Shown here piece by piece: positions 33,695-42,051 of a DNA stretch of 57,289 nucleotides. How positions within the stretch are numbered: the stretch's first letter is position 1; every line of letters starts with the position of its first letter. The notes under the pieces were generated by a model, which worked only from the letters and a program-made list of their open reading frames with translations, searched no databases and was not told the DNA's origin. This DNA comes from Candidatus Parcubacteria bacterium (GTDB lineage: Bacteria; Patescibacteriota; Minisyncoccia; Sungbacterales; SURF-37), in the NCBI GenBank assembly GCA_003599755.1, contig QZJO01000012.1:1-57289 (forward strand). The letters are read 5' to 3'. The translations under genes were made by a program, and so were the position numbers.

Positions 33695-34333
33695 ATGACT
33701 ACGCGAACCGCTACCATCGTTATCGGCGCGTTGATCGCCGTCGTTATCGGCGCGGCGTGGTATTGGTACGGATCGCTGCCCGACCCGATCGCTTCGCATT
33801 GGAACGCGGCAGGGGAGGCGGACGGCGTCATGGCGAAATTCTGGGGACTTGCGCTCTTCCCGCTGGTTATGGGCGGATTGTTCGGATTATTTCTCCTGAT
33901 ACCGGTCATCGACCCGTTGCGGCGCAACATCGAAGGATTCCGGCGAGAGTTCAATATATTTTTCATCGCCATCATCGCATTTTTCACGTACCTTTTCGCA
34001 TTGGTACTTGCTTGGAATTTCGGCGCGCGGTTTCCATTCGGCGGCGCAATCGCGCCGGCACTTGGCGCTCTCATCTTCCTCATCGGCGTCATTCTTCCGC
34101 GCACGAAGCGGAATTGGTTTTTCGGCATCCGCACGCCCTGGACGCTTTCGTCCGATCGCGCCTGGACCGAAACGCACCGCCTCGGCGGCCGCCTGTTCCA
34201 GATCGCGGGCATCCTGGCGGTCGGCGGCGCAATCGCGCCCTCGTACGCGTTCGTGCTCGCCATCGGGCCGCTCATCGCCGCGGTTCTGATTCTCTTGCCC
34301 TATTCATATATCGCGTACCGGCGCGAACGCTGA
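33695..34333 (+). CDS. SdpI/DUF1648-family membrane protein
   Basis: The 212-residue protein begins with a helix and the DUF1648 signature LPDPIASHWNAAGEADG, then has several helices and the SdpI signature KRNWFFGIRTPWTLSSDRAW. In Bacillus, SdpI gives immunity to the SdpC toxin and signals to its repressor SdpR. Here the nearest regulator is PadR, on the opposite strand, with an operator between them. No toxin gene is seen. It is followed by a MacB/LolD-like ABC pair, so the group may be an envelope-stress island. Confidence 0.85.
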   Translation: MTTRTATIVIGALIAVVIGAAWYWYGSLPDPIASHWNAAGEADGVMAKFWGLALFPLVMGGLFGLFLLIPVIDPLRRNIEGFRREFNIFFIAIIAFFTYLFALVLAWNFGARFPFGGAIAPALGALIFLIGVILPRTKRNWFFGIRTPWTLSSDRAWTETHRLGGRLFQIAGILAVGGAIAPSYAFVLAIGPLIAAVLILLPYSYIAYRRER

Positions 34334-34434
34334 TATCCATCCGGTCCCGATGAGCGGATGCCGCATGGTCGCGCGGCGGCTTTTGCTTGAATCGGCGCTG
34401 GTTTCATGCGATCATTGCGCAGCTGCAACGTATC

Positions 34435-35733
34435 ATGCATCGTCTCTTCGCCCTCAAACGGGAATACACGCGCGCCATCCGAGTCGGATGGTTTTTGGCG
34501 CTTCGCCAAATCAAGCGCTCGAACAAAGGCACAACCGCGCTCATCATTTTCATCATGGTACTGACGTTTCTTAACCTGGTGGTCGTATCCGGACTCTTGG
34601 TCGGCCTGATTTCCGGCTCATTCAAACAGTACCGCGAAGGGTATTCGGGCGAAGTCATCATCACCTCGGCTCCGGGCCGCGACTATATCGAAAACTCGCC
34701 CGCGCTCATCTCGTTTCTTGGGCATCATCCAAACGTCACGGCCATGTCTCCGCGCTACACCACATCGGCCCAGATACTCGGCACGCTCAACGACAACCCG
34801 GAAAAAAACGAGCGCCCGAACAGCATCGGCGCCCGCATTGTCGGCATCGATCCGTTGCGCGAGGAAGCGGTAACCGGCTTTTCGCGCTTTATCCTTTCCG
34901 GTTCGCCGCTTGCGGCGGGGGAGGAAGGCGCGATTCTCATCGGCGCCAATCTCATTAAAAAATATTCCTCGTTCGCCGATGCCAATATTCCCGGCCTCAA
35001 TTTCCTTGAAGACGTCGACGTGGGCACGCGCGTACGGGTCACGCTCACGAGCGCGGACGGCAGGGCGGTGCGCAAAGAATTTATCGTGCGCGGCATCGTG
35101 AAAAGCAAAGTCGACGAAATATCAACCCGGGTATTCATAACGTCCAACGAGCTGCGCCGGATGCTGCCCGTCCATAAGGAACAGGTTCAGGAAATCGCCG
35201 TGAAGACCGATGCCGCTTACGCGTCGGCACTCGTCCGGCAATCCAAGCAATTCATGGGGTCGAATGCCGCGCGCATTCAGACCGCGGACGAGGCCATCCC
35301 ATCGTTCCTGCGCGACATCGAGGCCACCATGACGGTACTCGGCAATGCACTGTCATCCATCGCGCTCGTTGTCGCTTCTATTACGGTATTCATTGTGGTC
35401 TTCATCAACGCGGTGACGAAGCGCAAATTCATCGGGATCATGAAAGGCATCGGCATTAGCCCGCGCGCGATCCAATTTTCCTATATTTTCCAGGCGCTAT
35501 TTTACGGTATCGCCGGTTCCATCATCGGCCTCATACTCACGTTCGCCGTACTCCGGCCGTATTTCAATGCGCATCCGATCGACTTTCCGTTTTCCGACGG
35601 GATTCTGGTCGCCACGCCGGCGGGCGCGGCCGCGCGCGTTGCGATCCTGCTCGCGGTGACCTTGATCGCCGGCTACTTGCCTGCGAAGCTTATCGTGCGC
35701 AAAAATACGCTCGACTCTATTCTCGGCCGCTGA
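34435..35733 (+). CDS. MacB/FtsX-type ABC permease
   Basis: The 432-residue protein has one N-terminal helix (ALIIFIMVLTFLNLVVVSGLL), a large extracytoplasmic domain (about 70-300) and three C-terminal helices with the FtsX-type pattern (ASITVFIVVFINAVTKRKFIGIMKGIGISPRAI). With the ATPase downstream it forms a mechanotransmission or lipoprotein-handling transporter of the MacB/LolCDE type. The start at 34435 (MHRLFALKREY) is preferred over an upstream TTG. No MacA-like partner is adjacent. Confidence 0.85.
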   Translation: MHRLFALKREYTRAIRVGWFLALRQIKRSNKGTTALIIFIMVLTFLNLVVVSGLLVGLISGSFKQYREGYSGEVIITSAPGRDYIENSPALISFLGHHPNVTAMSPRYTTSAQILGTLNDNPEKNERPNSIGARIVGIDPLREEAVTGFSRFILSGSPLAAGEEGAILIGANLIKKYSSFADANIPGLNFLEDVDVGTRVRVTLTSADGRAVRKEFIVRGIVKSKVDEISTRVFITSNELRRMLPVHKEQVQEIAVKTDAAYASALVRQSKQFMGSNAARIQTADEAIPSFLRDIEATMTVLGNALSSIALVVASITVFIVVFINAVTKRKFIGIMKGIGISPRAIQFSYIFQALFYGIAGSIIGLILTFAVLRPYFNAHPIDFPFSDGILVATPAGAAARVAILLAVTLIAGYLPAKLIVRKNTLDSILGR

Positions 35734-35863
35734 CCCGCCTGCGTTTTTGTCCTACTATGCGTTTGCGTTCATATGCATCTCGAAGAACGGGTGATATGAG
35801 ATTCACCACCCAAAGCGATCATGCCCTATTCCGTAAGGACAGAAATTTAGGCGGGCTGATTCC

Positions 35864-36538
35864 ATGATCCGCGCCACGCAACTGGTCAAAACTTACGGCA
35901 GCGGCGAACTCTCGCTGACCGTGCTGAAGCATCTAAATCTGGAAATTCAAGACGGCGAGTTCGTCGCGGTGGTCGGCCCGTCGGGAGCCGGAAAATCCAC
36001 GCTCTTGTATCAGTTGTCGCTCTTGGACGAACCGACCGAGGGCGAGGTATACCTCGACGGCATCAAAACCTCGGGGTTGAGTCAGGCCGAAAAGACGCTC
36101 CTGCGCCTGCATAAACTCGGCTACGTATTCCAAGATTACGCCCTGCTGCCGGAGCTCAACGCGATAGAAAACGTGACTCTGCCGATGCTGATGCAGGGCC
36201 TCGCGGAATCCGAAGCAAAAGACCGCGCGCGCCATGCACTCGGCCGCATCGGACTTTCCGACAAACTTCAAAATCTGCCGAGCCAGCTTTCCGGCGGGCA
36301 GCAGCAGCGGGTTTCCATCGCCCGCGCGATCGCGCACGACCCGCATATCCTCTTTGCCGACGAGCCGACGGCGAACCTCGACTCGGCCAACGGCCAGCGG
36401 GTCATGGAAGCGTTTCGAGATCTCCACGCCGAAGGCCAAACCATCATCATGGTGACGCACGAAGAGGAATACTCGCGCCATGCCCGGCGCGTGATATCGC
36501 TCAAAGACGGTGCTATTGTTTCGGATACCCGGACATAA
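35864..36538 (+). CDS. MacB/LolD-type ABC transporter ATPase
   Basis: The 224-residue ATPase has Walker A GPSGAGKST (38-46), the Q-loop YVFQDYALLPEL, signature LSGGQQQRVSIARA and Walker B ILFADEPTANLD. These are typical of the LolD/MacB/FtsE group. It lies 130 bases after the permease and energises it. A short frame (35757-35867) overlaps its ATG but is probably not a gene. Confidence 0.92.
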   Translation: MIRATQLVKTYGSGELSLTVLKHLNLEIQDGEFVAVVGPSGAGKSTLLYQLSLLDEPTEGEVYLDGIKTSGLSQAEKTLLRLHKLGYVFQDYALLPELNAIENVTLPMLMQGLAESEAKDRARHALGRIGLSDKLQNLPSQLSGGQQQRVSIARAIAHDPHILFADEPTANLDSANGQRVMEAFRDLHAEGQTIIMVTHEEEYSRHARRVISLKDGAIVSDTRT

Positions 36539-36547
36539 CGACTCCCC

Positions 36548-36727
36548 ATGCATCCTCGTACGGTGTTATATATCGGCGCCGGCATCGTCATCCTTCTCGT
36601 GATCGGCGGCATGGTGTTCGAGCCCGAACCCGCGCCGGCCGATCCCGATCCGCGGTATCCCGTTGAACCGCCGTTTGCGGAGCCGAAACCGCGGCCGATC
36701 GAAGCGGCCGACATGTCCAATCCATGA
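36548..36727 (+). CDS. Small membrane-anchored protein with acidic Pro-rich tail, 59 residues
   Basis: The frame from ATG 36548 to TGA 36725 encodes one helix (VLYIGAGIVILLVIGGMVF) and a Pro/Glu/Asp-rich tail (EPEPAPADPDPRYPVEPP). It overlaps the next gene by ATGA, so the two are coupled. It follows the ABC ATPase by nine bases. It has no family but the overlap and position in the run argue that it is a gene. Confidence 0.6.
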   Translation: MHPRTVLYIGAGIVILLVIGGMVFEPEPAPADPDPRYPVEPPFAEPKPRPIEAADMSNP

Positions 36728-37716
36728 ATAGAACATCGCTCATTACCCTTGCCGCACTCGTTGCCATCCTCGGCGGCGCTGCGGTTTGGTATGCCCAAAA
36801 TCGCACTGACGCCGCCGAACGCGACGATGCGGCAGTACGCTCACGCGTCGAGGAATTCGGTCGTCGGCTCGCGAGCGTTCCGCTGCTCGCGCCCGCCGAT
36901 GCTGCCGCGGCGGCCATGGAGGAGCAATACCGGGAATTCGTCGCCCCCGATCTCTTGGCCGCATGGCAGCGCGAACCGCTCGCCGCGCCCGGACGCCTAA
37001 CCTCGAGCCCATGGCCGGATCGCATCGAAATCACCGGCTTGGATTACGCTCCGCCGGGCGTCTATACCGTGCGCGGCAACATCGTCGAGGTCACGAGCGC
37101 CGATATCGCATCGGGCAGCGCCGCAGCCGTGCGCCGACCGGTTACGCTGATCGTCGAATGGCGCGGCGGCCGTTGGCTCATTACCGGGTTTACCAGCGAA
37201 TCCGCGCTGCCGGAGGGCTGGCAGGCGTTGGACCACGAGGGAATCCGTTTCGCATATCCGCCGGGATTCAGCGTGCGCACCGGCGCGGATCTGGGCGGAG
37301 GATTCGTCACGCCGACCATCGCCCGCGCCGACGCGCCGGCCAGCGCGTTTGATGCCGAGCAGACAAATCTTATCGACGCCGCGTTCGTCATCGCCGCCCG
37401 GCCGGGTGCCGATTCCGCATGCCTTTCGTTTGCCGATGCGCCGCAGCCGCCGAATGAGGACGCGATCAGCGAAGGAACGATCAACGGCGTCGCATTCATG
37501 ATGTATCGAACGGTGGGCGCGGCCGCGGGCAATCGCTACGTGAGCGAGCTCTTTCGCACCGTACAGAACGGCCGCTGCTATGAAATCGCATTAGTCGTCC
37601 ATACTGGGAATATCGGCAACTATCCACCCGACACGGTCGCAGAATTTGATGAACGCCGGGCGTTCGACGTGTTGGAACGGATGCTGGATTCGCTGCGCCT
37701 CCCGCCGAATCAGTAA
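36724..37716 (+). CDS. Large membrane-anchored extracellular protein of unknown function
   Basis: The 330-residue protein has an N-terminal helix (LITLAALVAILGGAAVWYA) and two likely domains: an NTF2-like or lipoprotein-like half (about 35-165, ending GGRWLITGF) and a PsbP-like half (about 168-325, with GIRFAYPPGFSVRTG). No catalytic motif is seen. It is translationally coupled to the small protein before it, at the end of the ABC-transporter run. Its first half suggests a substrate- or stress-binding role. Confidence 0.7.
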   Translation: MNRTSLITLAALVAILGGAAVWYAQNRTDAAERDDAAVRSRVEEFGRRLASVPLLAPADAAAAAMEEQYREFVAPDLLAAWQREPLAAPGRLTSSPWPDRIEITGLDYAPPGVYTVRGNIVEVTSADIASGSAAAVRRPVTLIVEWRGGRWLITGFTSESALPEGWQALDHEGIRFAYPPGFSVRTGADLGGGFVTPTIARADAPASAFDAEQTNLIDAAFVIAARPGADSACLSFADAPQPPNEDAISEGTINGVAFMMYRTVGAAAGNRYVSELFRTVQNGRCYEIALVVHTGNIGNYPPDTVAEFDERRAFDVLERMLDSLRLPPNQ

Positions 37717-37796
37717 GATCGCTCGGCGGGCATCGTCACAGTAGGGGAGTCAAAAGGTCGAATTGCATTTCAATTCGTCTTTTTAATTTCTCTCCT

Positions 37797-38030
37797 ATGC
37801 GCACCTCCTCCATCGCACGCACTGCCGCGCTTGCCGCGATTATGAGCGGCGCAACGCTTGGCGTAGTACATGCCCAGCAGGCCACGCCGACGCCACCGGG
37901 AACACCCACGCCAACGCCGCCCGACACCGGTCTTGGCGGGGATGCGATGGGCATCCTCGTGACGCTCGCCGTATCGGGCGCGATCGCTCTGGTCGGTCTT
38001 CGGTACGCCTTGGGCAGCGCACATCGATAA
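37797..38030 (+). CDS. Mini LPxTG-like sorting substrate next to a sortase gene
   Basis: The 77-residue protein has a signal peptide (to about residue 26, GVVHA), a very short Thr/Pro chain, the motif PPDTG (41-45), a hydrophobic helix (GILVTLAVSGAIALVGL) and a final RYALGSAHR. This is the exact layout of a sortase substrate (LPxTG, helix, positive tail), with P in place of L. After processing, only about 18 residues would remain. It is separated from the sortase gene by a terminator hairpin. Confidence 0.78.
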   Translation: MRTSSIARTAALAAIMSGATLGVVHAQQATPTPPGTPTPTPPDTGLGGDAMGILVTLAVSGAIALVGLRYALGSAHR

Positions 38031-38044
38031 CCGGTATTCGCGCG

Positions 38045-38076
38045 CCGGATGCCCCTGCAGGCGGGGCATCCGGTTT
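38045..38076 (+). terminator. Terminator between mini-substrate and sortase
   Basis: A perfect 11-bp stem (38045-38055 with 38063-38073) is followed by TTT. Its presence shows that the sortase ATG is at 38097, not within the stem at 38049. Confidence 0.8.
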
Positions 38077-38096
38077 CGCACGGAACCATAGGCATT

Positions 38097-38711
38097 ATGC
38101 AGCCCACGCCGCAGGCGGTTTCAGCAGCGGGTATCGGCGCGATCGCGGTCGCGGTTTTTGCCGCGACCGCCGTGCGCGCGCTCGTGCCGCTCGGCGCGGT
38201 TGAATTCGATCCCAGCGTCCGCGCCGAATCGCCGCGCGCCAACACGGCATCCCGGCCCATGACCACCGAGGACCAGCCGCGCGAACTGATCATTCCGAAC
38301 CTCGGTATCGGCGCGGCGATCGAACCGGTCGGCGTGACGCCGAAGGGCGCCATGGCCGCGCCCGCAAGCTTTCGCGACGTCGGCTGGTATCGCTACGGCC
38401 CCGCGCCAGGGCAGGAGGGCAGCGCGGTTATCGCGGGCCACGTGGACAATGCCCTCGGGCTTTCGGGCGTATTCAAACGGCTCGACGAACTCGAGCGCGA
38501 AGACGATATCGTGATCCGCGCCGATGGCGGCAAAACGCTCGTATTTCGCGTAACCGAAATCCGCACCGTGCCCCTCGATGAAGTCCCGGCCGAACGCGTA
38601 TTCGACACCGCCGGCGAGCCGCGCCTCGTGCTCATTACGTGCGCGGGCCGCTGGCTCCGCGACCGCAGCACGTACGATCAGCGCCTGCTTGTATTTGCGA
38701 CGCTGCGCTAG
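38097..38711 (+). CDS. Class E/F-like sortase
   Basis: The 204-residue protein has an N-terminal helix and a sortase domain with the catalytic H115 (AGHVDN), C182 (LITCAGRW) and a likely R near YDQRLLVF. Sortases cleave LPxTG-like motifs in the cell envelope and link the protein to peptidoglycan or to another protein. The closest known groups by size and motif are the housekeeping-type E or F sortases. The preceding gene encodes a probable substrate. Presence of a sortase suggests a monoderm envelope. Confidence 0.88.
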   Translation: MQPTPQAVSAAGIGAIAVAVFAATAVRALVPLGAVEFDPSVRAESPRANTASRPMTTEDQPRELIIPNLGIGAAIEPVGVTPKGAMAAPASFRDVGWYRYGPAPGQEGSAVIAGHVDNALGLSGVFKRLDELEREDDIVIRADGGKTLVFRVTEIRTVPLDEVPAERVFDTAGEPRLVLITCAGRWLRDRSTYDQRLLVFATLR

Positions 38712-38741
38712 CGGCGCGGCATTGGTCTGGGCAAGCGGAAT

Positions 38742-38762
38742 CCGCCGGACGGCGGCTTTTTT
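38742..38762 (+). terminator. Terminator of the sortase gene
   Basis: CCGCC pairs with GGCGG around GGAC and is followed by CTTTTTT. Confidence 0.82.
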
Positions 38763-38788
38763 GCGTCACCGCATGCTATGCTGACGGT

Positions 38789-39385
38789 ATGCAACGGATG
38801 CTGAATTCGCCATGGTTCCTCGCCGGCGCAGCGTTTCTTGTTCTTGCCGCAACAGCCGCCGTCCTTGCGGCTATGGACCAGGTCCTGATATGCCGTTGCG
38901 GATACGTCAAAATTTGGCACGGCATAGTGGCAAGTTCTGAGAATTCTCAGCACCTTGCGGACTGGTATACGTTTTCCCACATCATCCACGGCGTTGCCTT
39001 TTACGGCATCGGCCATCTGGTACGGCGGACGCTTGCACGGCGGGGGATTGCCGTGCCGCTCGGCGCCATATTCATCGGCGCGCTGGGGATCGAGGCGGGA
39101 TGGGAAGTATTCGAAAATACCGATTACGTCATCAACCGCTACCGCGAGGTCACGATTTCCCGCGAGTACTATGGCGACAGCGTCATCAACTCGATCGCCG
39201 ACGTCGCGGCGATGATCGCGGGGTTCGCGCTTGCCGCGCGCCTGCCGATCTGGACAACGCTAGCCCTGGTCGCCGCCCTGGAAGTCGGCGTGGGCTGGGC
39301 CATCCGCGATAATCTGACGCTCAACATACTTATGCTTTTGTACCCGTTGCCGTTCATTCTCGAATGGCAGCGGGGCGGGGGGTAG
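38789..39385 (+). CDS. DUF2585-like membrane protein
   Basis: The 198-residue protein has about five helices and the segment CRCGYVKIWHGIVASSENSQ, followed by HLADWYTFSHIIHG, then INRYREVTISREYYGDSVIN. This is the DUF2585 (UPF0314) pattern found in many bacteria, function unknown. TATGCT at 38777-38782 is six bases before the ATG (leaderless). It stands alone after the sortase terminator. Confidence 0.87.
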   Translation: MQRMLNSPWFLAGAAFLVLAATAAVLAAMDQVLICRCGYVKIWHGIVASSENSQHLADWYTFSHIIHGVAFYGIGHLVRRTLARRGIAVPLGAIFIGALGIEAGWEVFENTDYVINRYREVTISREYYGDSVINSIADVAAMIAGFALAARLPIWTTLALVAALEVGVGWAIRDNLTLNILMLLYPLPFILEWQRGGG

Positions 39386-39472
39386 CGCGCCGTATGAAAG
39401 AATACGGCAAGGGCCTCGTCACCCCTGGGCGAAAGGTCGGATCGTATCCGTGATCCGCATTTTTTTATTCGT

Positions 39473-39673
39473 ATGGCTCGATCGACGCCAAGCCCTGTCG
39501 CGGTGCAAAAATTCCTGAGCGGCGTGGATTATCCGGCGACCAAGGACGATCTCATCGAGCGCGCCGAGGACGAAGGCGCTGATGAGGCGATCGTTGAGTC
39601 CCTGCGCCAGCTGCCGATGGACGAATTCGCGTCGCCGACCGATGTGACCGAAGCCATGAGCAAGCGCGCATAG
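39473..39673 (+). CDS. DUF2795 small protein
   Basis: The 66-residue protein has AVQKFLSGVDYPATKDDLIE and LRQLPMDEFASPTDV, the DUF2795 pattern. These small helical proteins are common in actinobacteria and others, with no known role. No membrane segment is present. Confidence 0.85.
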   Translation: MARSTPSPVAVQKFLSGVDYPATKDDLIERAEDEGADEAIVESLRQLPMDEFASPTDVTEAMSKRA

Positions 39674-39697
39674 CATCGCGACCCGATACCGCACCGT

Positions 39698-39742
39698 ATA
39701 CCGCCGGACAGATCCGTTGCAGCGGATCCTGCCCGGCGGTAT
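39698..39742 (+). other. Long imperfect hairpin downstream of the DUF2795 gene
   Basis: A 10-bp outer stem (39698-39707 with 39733-39742) encloses GATCCG/CGGATC. No T-run follows, so it may stabilise mRNA ends. Its right arm touches the TATCAT box of the next gene. Confidence 0.5.
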
Positions 39743-39779
39743 CATGATCTCTGGTTGTCCGCACTAACGATTACGACTC

Positions 39780-40250
39780 ATGAAAGCAGTCATCGCGATC
39801 CTCGTTGTCGTCATCCTCGGCGTAGGCGTTTGGTATTTCATGCAGAATTCCGCCGCGCCCGCTGCCGAAACTCCGCCCGCGGCCGCGCCGACGCCGACAC
39901 CTTCGGCTGGCACGGAGCAAACGCCGCCCGCCCAGACGCCACCGACCGCGCCGCCGCCGGCAGCTCAAGGAACAGTGAAAGAATTTACCGTGACGGGAAC
40001 GAACTTCGAATTTTCGCCCAAGGAGATGCGCGTGAAGCGCGGCGATCGCGTCCGCGTGACATTCGTCAGCGCGGGCGGCATGCATGATTGGGTTCTCGAA
40101 GAATTCAACGCCGCGACTCAACAGCTTGCCGCCGGCGAACGCGAAACCGTGGAATTCGTCGCCAGCAAAACCGGAACGTTCGAATACTACTGCTCGGTCG
40201 GCGCGCATCGCCAGATGGGCATGACCGGAAATCTTATCGTCAGCGAATAA
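39780..40250 (+). CDS. Membrane-anchored cupredoxin
   Basis: The 156-residue protein has an N-terminal helix (AVIAILVVVILGVGVWYF), a Pro/Thr-rich linker (about 26-62) and a plastocyanin-like copper domain. The expected ligands are H102 (MHDW), C138, H143 and M148 (CSVGAHRQMGM). It would carry electrons or bind copper on the outer face of the membrane. TATCAT lies upstream, about 35 bases before the ATG. A strong terminator follows. No partner oxidase gene is in the window. Confidence 0.9.
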   Translation: MKAVIAILVVVILGVGVWYFMQNSAAPAAETPPAAAPTPTPSAGTEQTPPAQTPPTAPPPAAQGTVKEFTVTGTNFEFSPKEMRVKRGDRVRVTFVSAGGMHDWVLEEFNAATQQLAAGERETVEFVASKTGTFEYYCSVGAHRQMGMTGNLIVSE

Positions 40251-40276
40251 GCGGGCCACATCGCCCCAGCGACAGC

Positions 40277-40313
40277 AAACCCATCCCGGCGGCCGCCGGG
40301 ATGGGTTTGATTT
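40277..40313 (+). terminator. Terminator of the cupredoxin gene
   Basis: A perfect 14-bp stem (40277-40290 with 40295-40308, loop GGCC) is followed by GATTTG. Confidence 0.85.
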
Positions 40314-40383
40314 GACGATACGGTGCCGCAACGGCATCGCGCATGCGCACCGCGTAAGGAGGCCTCTCCCAGGGCGTCTAGGC

Positions 40384-40770
40384 ATGGATATGGAAAACAA
40401 CCGTACTCCATCACTCGTGCATGACTTAGAGCGCGATGAGAGCATCGGGCCAACCGCGCGCACGACAAACCATGGCCGCATCCGGCAATGGGCCGAAGAA
40501 CGCGGCGGCAAGCCGGCGATCATTGCGACGGCCGGCCGCGACGCGAGCGGCATACTGCGCATTGATTTCGGCGAGGCCACCGAACATCTGCAAACGCTCT
40601 CGTGGGACGATTTTTTCAACATTTTTGAGGAGCAGGGCTTGGAATTCCTCTACCAAGAACGGATGGCCGATGGATCGCCAAGCCGCTTCTTCAGATTCGT
40701 GACGCGCGAATTGGAAAGCGAAGAAGAGGAGGACGCGCGCATCGAAGATGGGGGTGATGAGGACACCTGA
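40384..40770 (+). CDS. Conserved acidic cytoplasmic protein
   Basis: The 128-residue protein has TTNHGRIRQWAEERGGKPA, then LRIDFGEA, LSWDDFFNIFEEQGLEFLYQ and SRFFRFVTRE, ending in an acidic tail. I recall similar small proteins in many soil bacteria, some mislabelled as glucan-branching enzyme, but no function is established. An AAGGAGG lies 24 bases before the ATG, too far to be a normal ribosome-binding site. Confidence 0.75.
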   Translation: MDMENNRTPSLVHDLERDESIGPTARTTNHGRIRQWAEERGGKPAIIATAGRDASGILRIDFGEATEHLQTLSWDDFFNIFEEQGLEFLYQERMADGSPSRFFRFVTRELESEEEEDARIEDGGDEDT

Positions 40771-40839
40771 ACGGAGTATACTGAGCGGCCAAAACGCCGT
40801 AGTATATGAACGGTGCGCCGCGAGCGGCGCTCCATTCCC

Positions 40840-41814
40840 ATGGCAACCGCCCAGCCAGCTACCCAGCTTCATATACCCGAACGCCTCCAGCGCCGGCTTG
40901 TCCTTGATGAACTATTCGATCTGACGCTCTACCAGCGGCTGCGTGCATTCGCGTCGGCCGATACCGCCCGAATGCTCGATGCTTTGATTCCGGTCGAGAC
41001 CGGCCATTTGCGATTCTGGCAGCAATTTTTCGGCATCCGCGAGGCCAAGCTCGATATGCGGCGGCGCATGCAGCTGGGAGTGATGGTGCTCGTTGCCCGC
41101 GTGTTCGGCGAACGGGGGATTCATCTGGTCCTGCAAGCCATCGAGGTCTACGGCGTAAAAAAATACCTCGATGTATGGGACGCGTATCGCGGCGGGCCGC
41201 TCGGCGAAGCGGTGCGCGGCATCCTGATCGACGAATTCAAACACGAAGACGATATCGTCACCGAAGCCGCGGCCCGCAAACTCCACCCGGAACGCGTGCG
41301 GGATATTTTTCTCGGCTTCAACGACGGCATGGTCGAGATCCTGGGCGCGGTCAGCGGATTTTTTGCCGCATTCCCAGCGACTTCGACAGTACTCGTGGCA
41401 AGCGCAACGGTCGCGGTTGCCGGCTCGATTTCCATGGCCGCCGGCGCGTTTGCCGCCTTGAGTTCGGAGCGCGAGATCGAACGTATCGAAGAACGCCGCA
41501 AACAATTTCTCGGTACTGCAGGAAACGGCCCGAAAAAAAGCCATCCGCTCGCGTCGGGCGCCGTAGTGGGGATCTTCTATTTCATCGGCGCCATGGTGCC
41601 GGTCGTGCCGGTCCTGTTCGGCGCCGAGTCGCTTACCGTATCCATCATCGCCGCAACCGTCGTGGTCGTGATCGTTTCCTATATCCTTGCCTTTCTTTCG
41701 GGCATGAGCGTGGCGCGCCGCATCGGGCTCAACCTCGTGATCATCGCCATCGCCGTGGGCGTGACCTATACCATCGGCTCGATCGCCAACCGCGTCTGGG
41801 GCCTCGCGCTCTGA
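40840..41814 (+). CDS. Ferritin-like domain fused to CCC1/VIT1 iron transporter
   Basis: The 324-residue protein has an N-terminal helical ferritin-like domain (about 25-145, with IPVETGHLRFW and IDEFKHEDDI as candidate diiron ligands), then a CCC1/VIT1 domain (about 160-320, with FLGFNDGMVEILGAVSGF and helices). This is the arrangement of MbfA-like membrane-bound ferritins, which export iron or manganese and protect against peroxide. It is plausible that it detoxifies excess iron. A second VIT1-type gene is at 52260. Confidence 0.87.
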   Translation: MATAQPATQLHIPERLQRRLVLDELFDLTLYQRLRAFASADTARMLDALIPVETGHLRFWQQFFGIREAKLDMRRRMQLGVMVLVARVFGERGIHLVLQAIEVYGVKKYLDVWDAYRGGPLGEAVRGILIDEFKHEDDIVTEAAARKLHPERVRDIFLGFNDGMVEILGAVSGFFAAFPATSTVLVASATVAVAGSISMAAGAFAALSSEREIERIEERRKQFLGTAGNGPKKSHPLASGAVVGIFYFIGAMVPVVPVLFGAESLTVSIIAATVVVVIVSYILAFLSGMSVARRIGLNLVIIAIAVGVTYTIGSIANRVWGLAL

Positions 41815-41833
41815 CGGACGATGTTAAATGCAA

Positions 41834-41859
41834 ACACCGAGGGATGCTTCCCCCGGTGT
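41834..41859 (+). terminator. Terminator-like hairpin after the iron transporter
   Basis: ACACCG-GGG pairs with CCC-CGGTGT with one bulged A. No T-run follows. Confidence 0.45.
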
Positions 41860-41984
41860 CGGTGTATCGTGGGTGCGGCGCTTGCCGCTCATTGTAGCGG
41901 AACAGTCCTTGCTGGCTTGCTTTGGGATCGAGTCCCGCCGCGCACCAGATCTCGCCCCGAGGACGAAACGGTTTTGCTTGTGGT

Positions 41985-42002
41985 GATCTGCCGCGGCAGA
42001 TC
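41985..42002. repeat. Perfect 18-base palindrome in a convergent intergenic gap
   Basis: GATCTGCCGCGGCAGATC is fully self-complementary. It lies 50 bases beyond the stop of the minus-strand gene ending at 42052. No T-run follows, so it may be a protein-binding site or RNA end-stabiliser. Confidence 0.6.
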
Positions 42003-42051
42003 CCTCTGCGCCACCCGTGAACTGTCATGATCGATATGCCTTACTCAGGCG

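Noticed and set aside
35757-35867. 36-codon frame ending in an ATGA overlap with the ABC ATPase
   Set aside because: The overlap is suggestive, but the peptide is basic, without a helix or clear start signal. It could be a leader peptide; evidence is too thin.
41874-41950. tRNA-like segment ending in GGGATCGAGTCCC and CACCA
   Set aside because: A D-arm-like CCGCT/AGCGG and a CCA-like end are present, but the T-loop has A at position 54, the T-stem is too short when aligned to standard length, position 8 is not T and no good anticodon stem forms. At best a relic; a covariance-model scan would decide.
41821-42030. 69-codon frame in the gap after the iron transporter
   Set aside because: No promoter, no SD and no regular helix or domain pattern; it also spans two hairpins.
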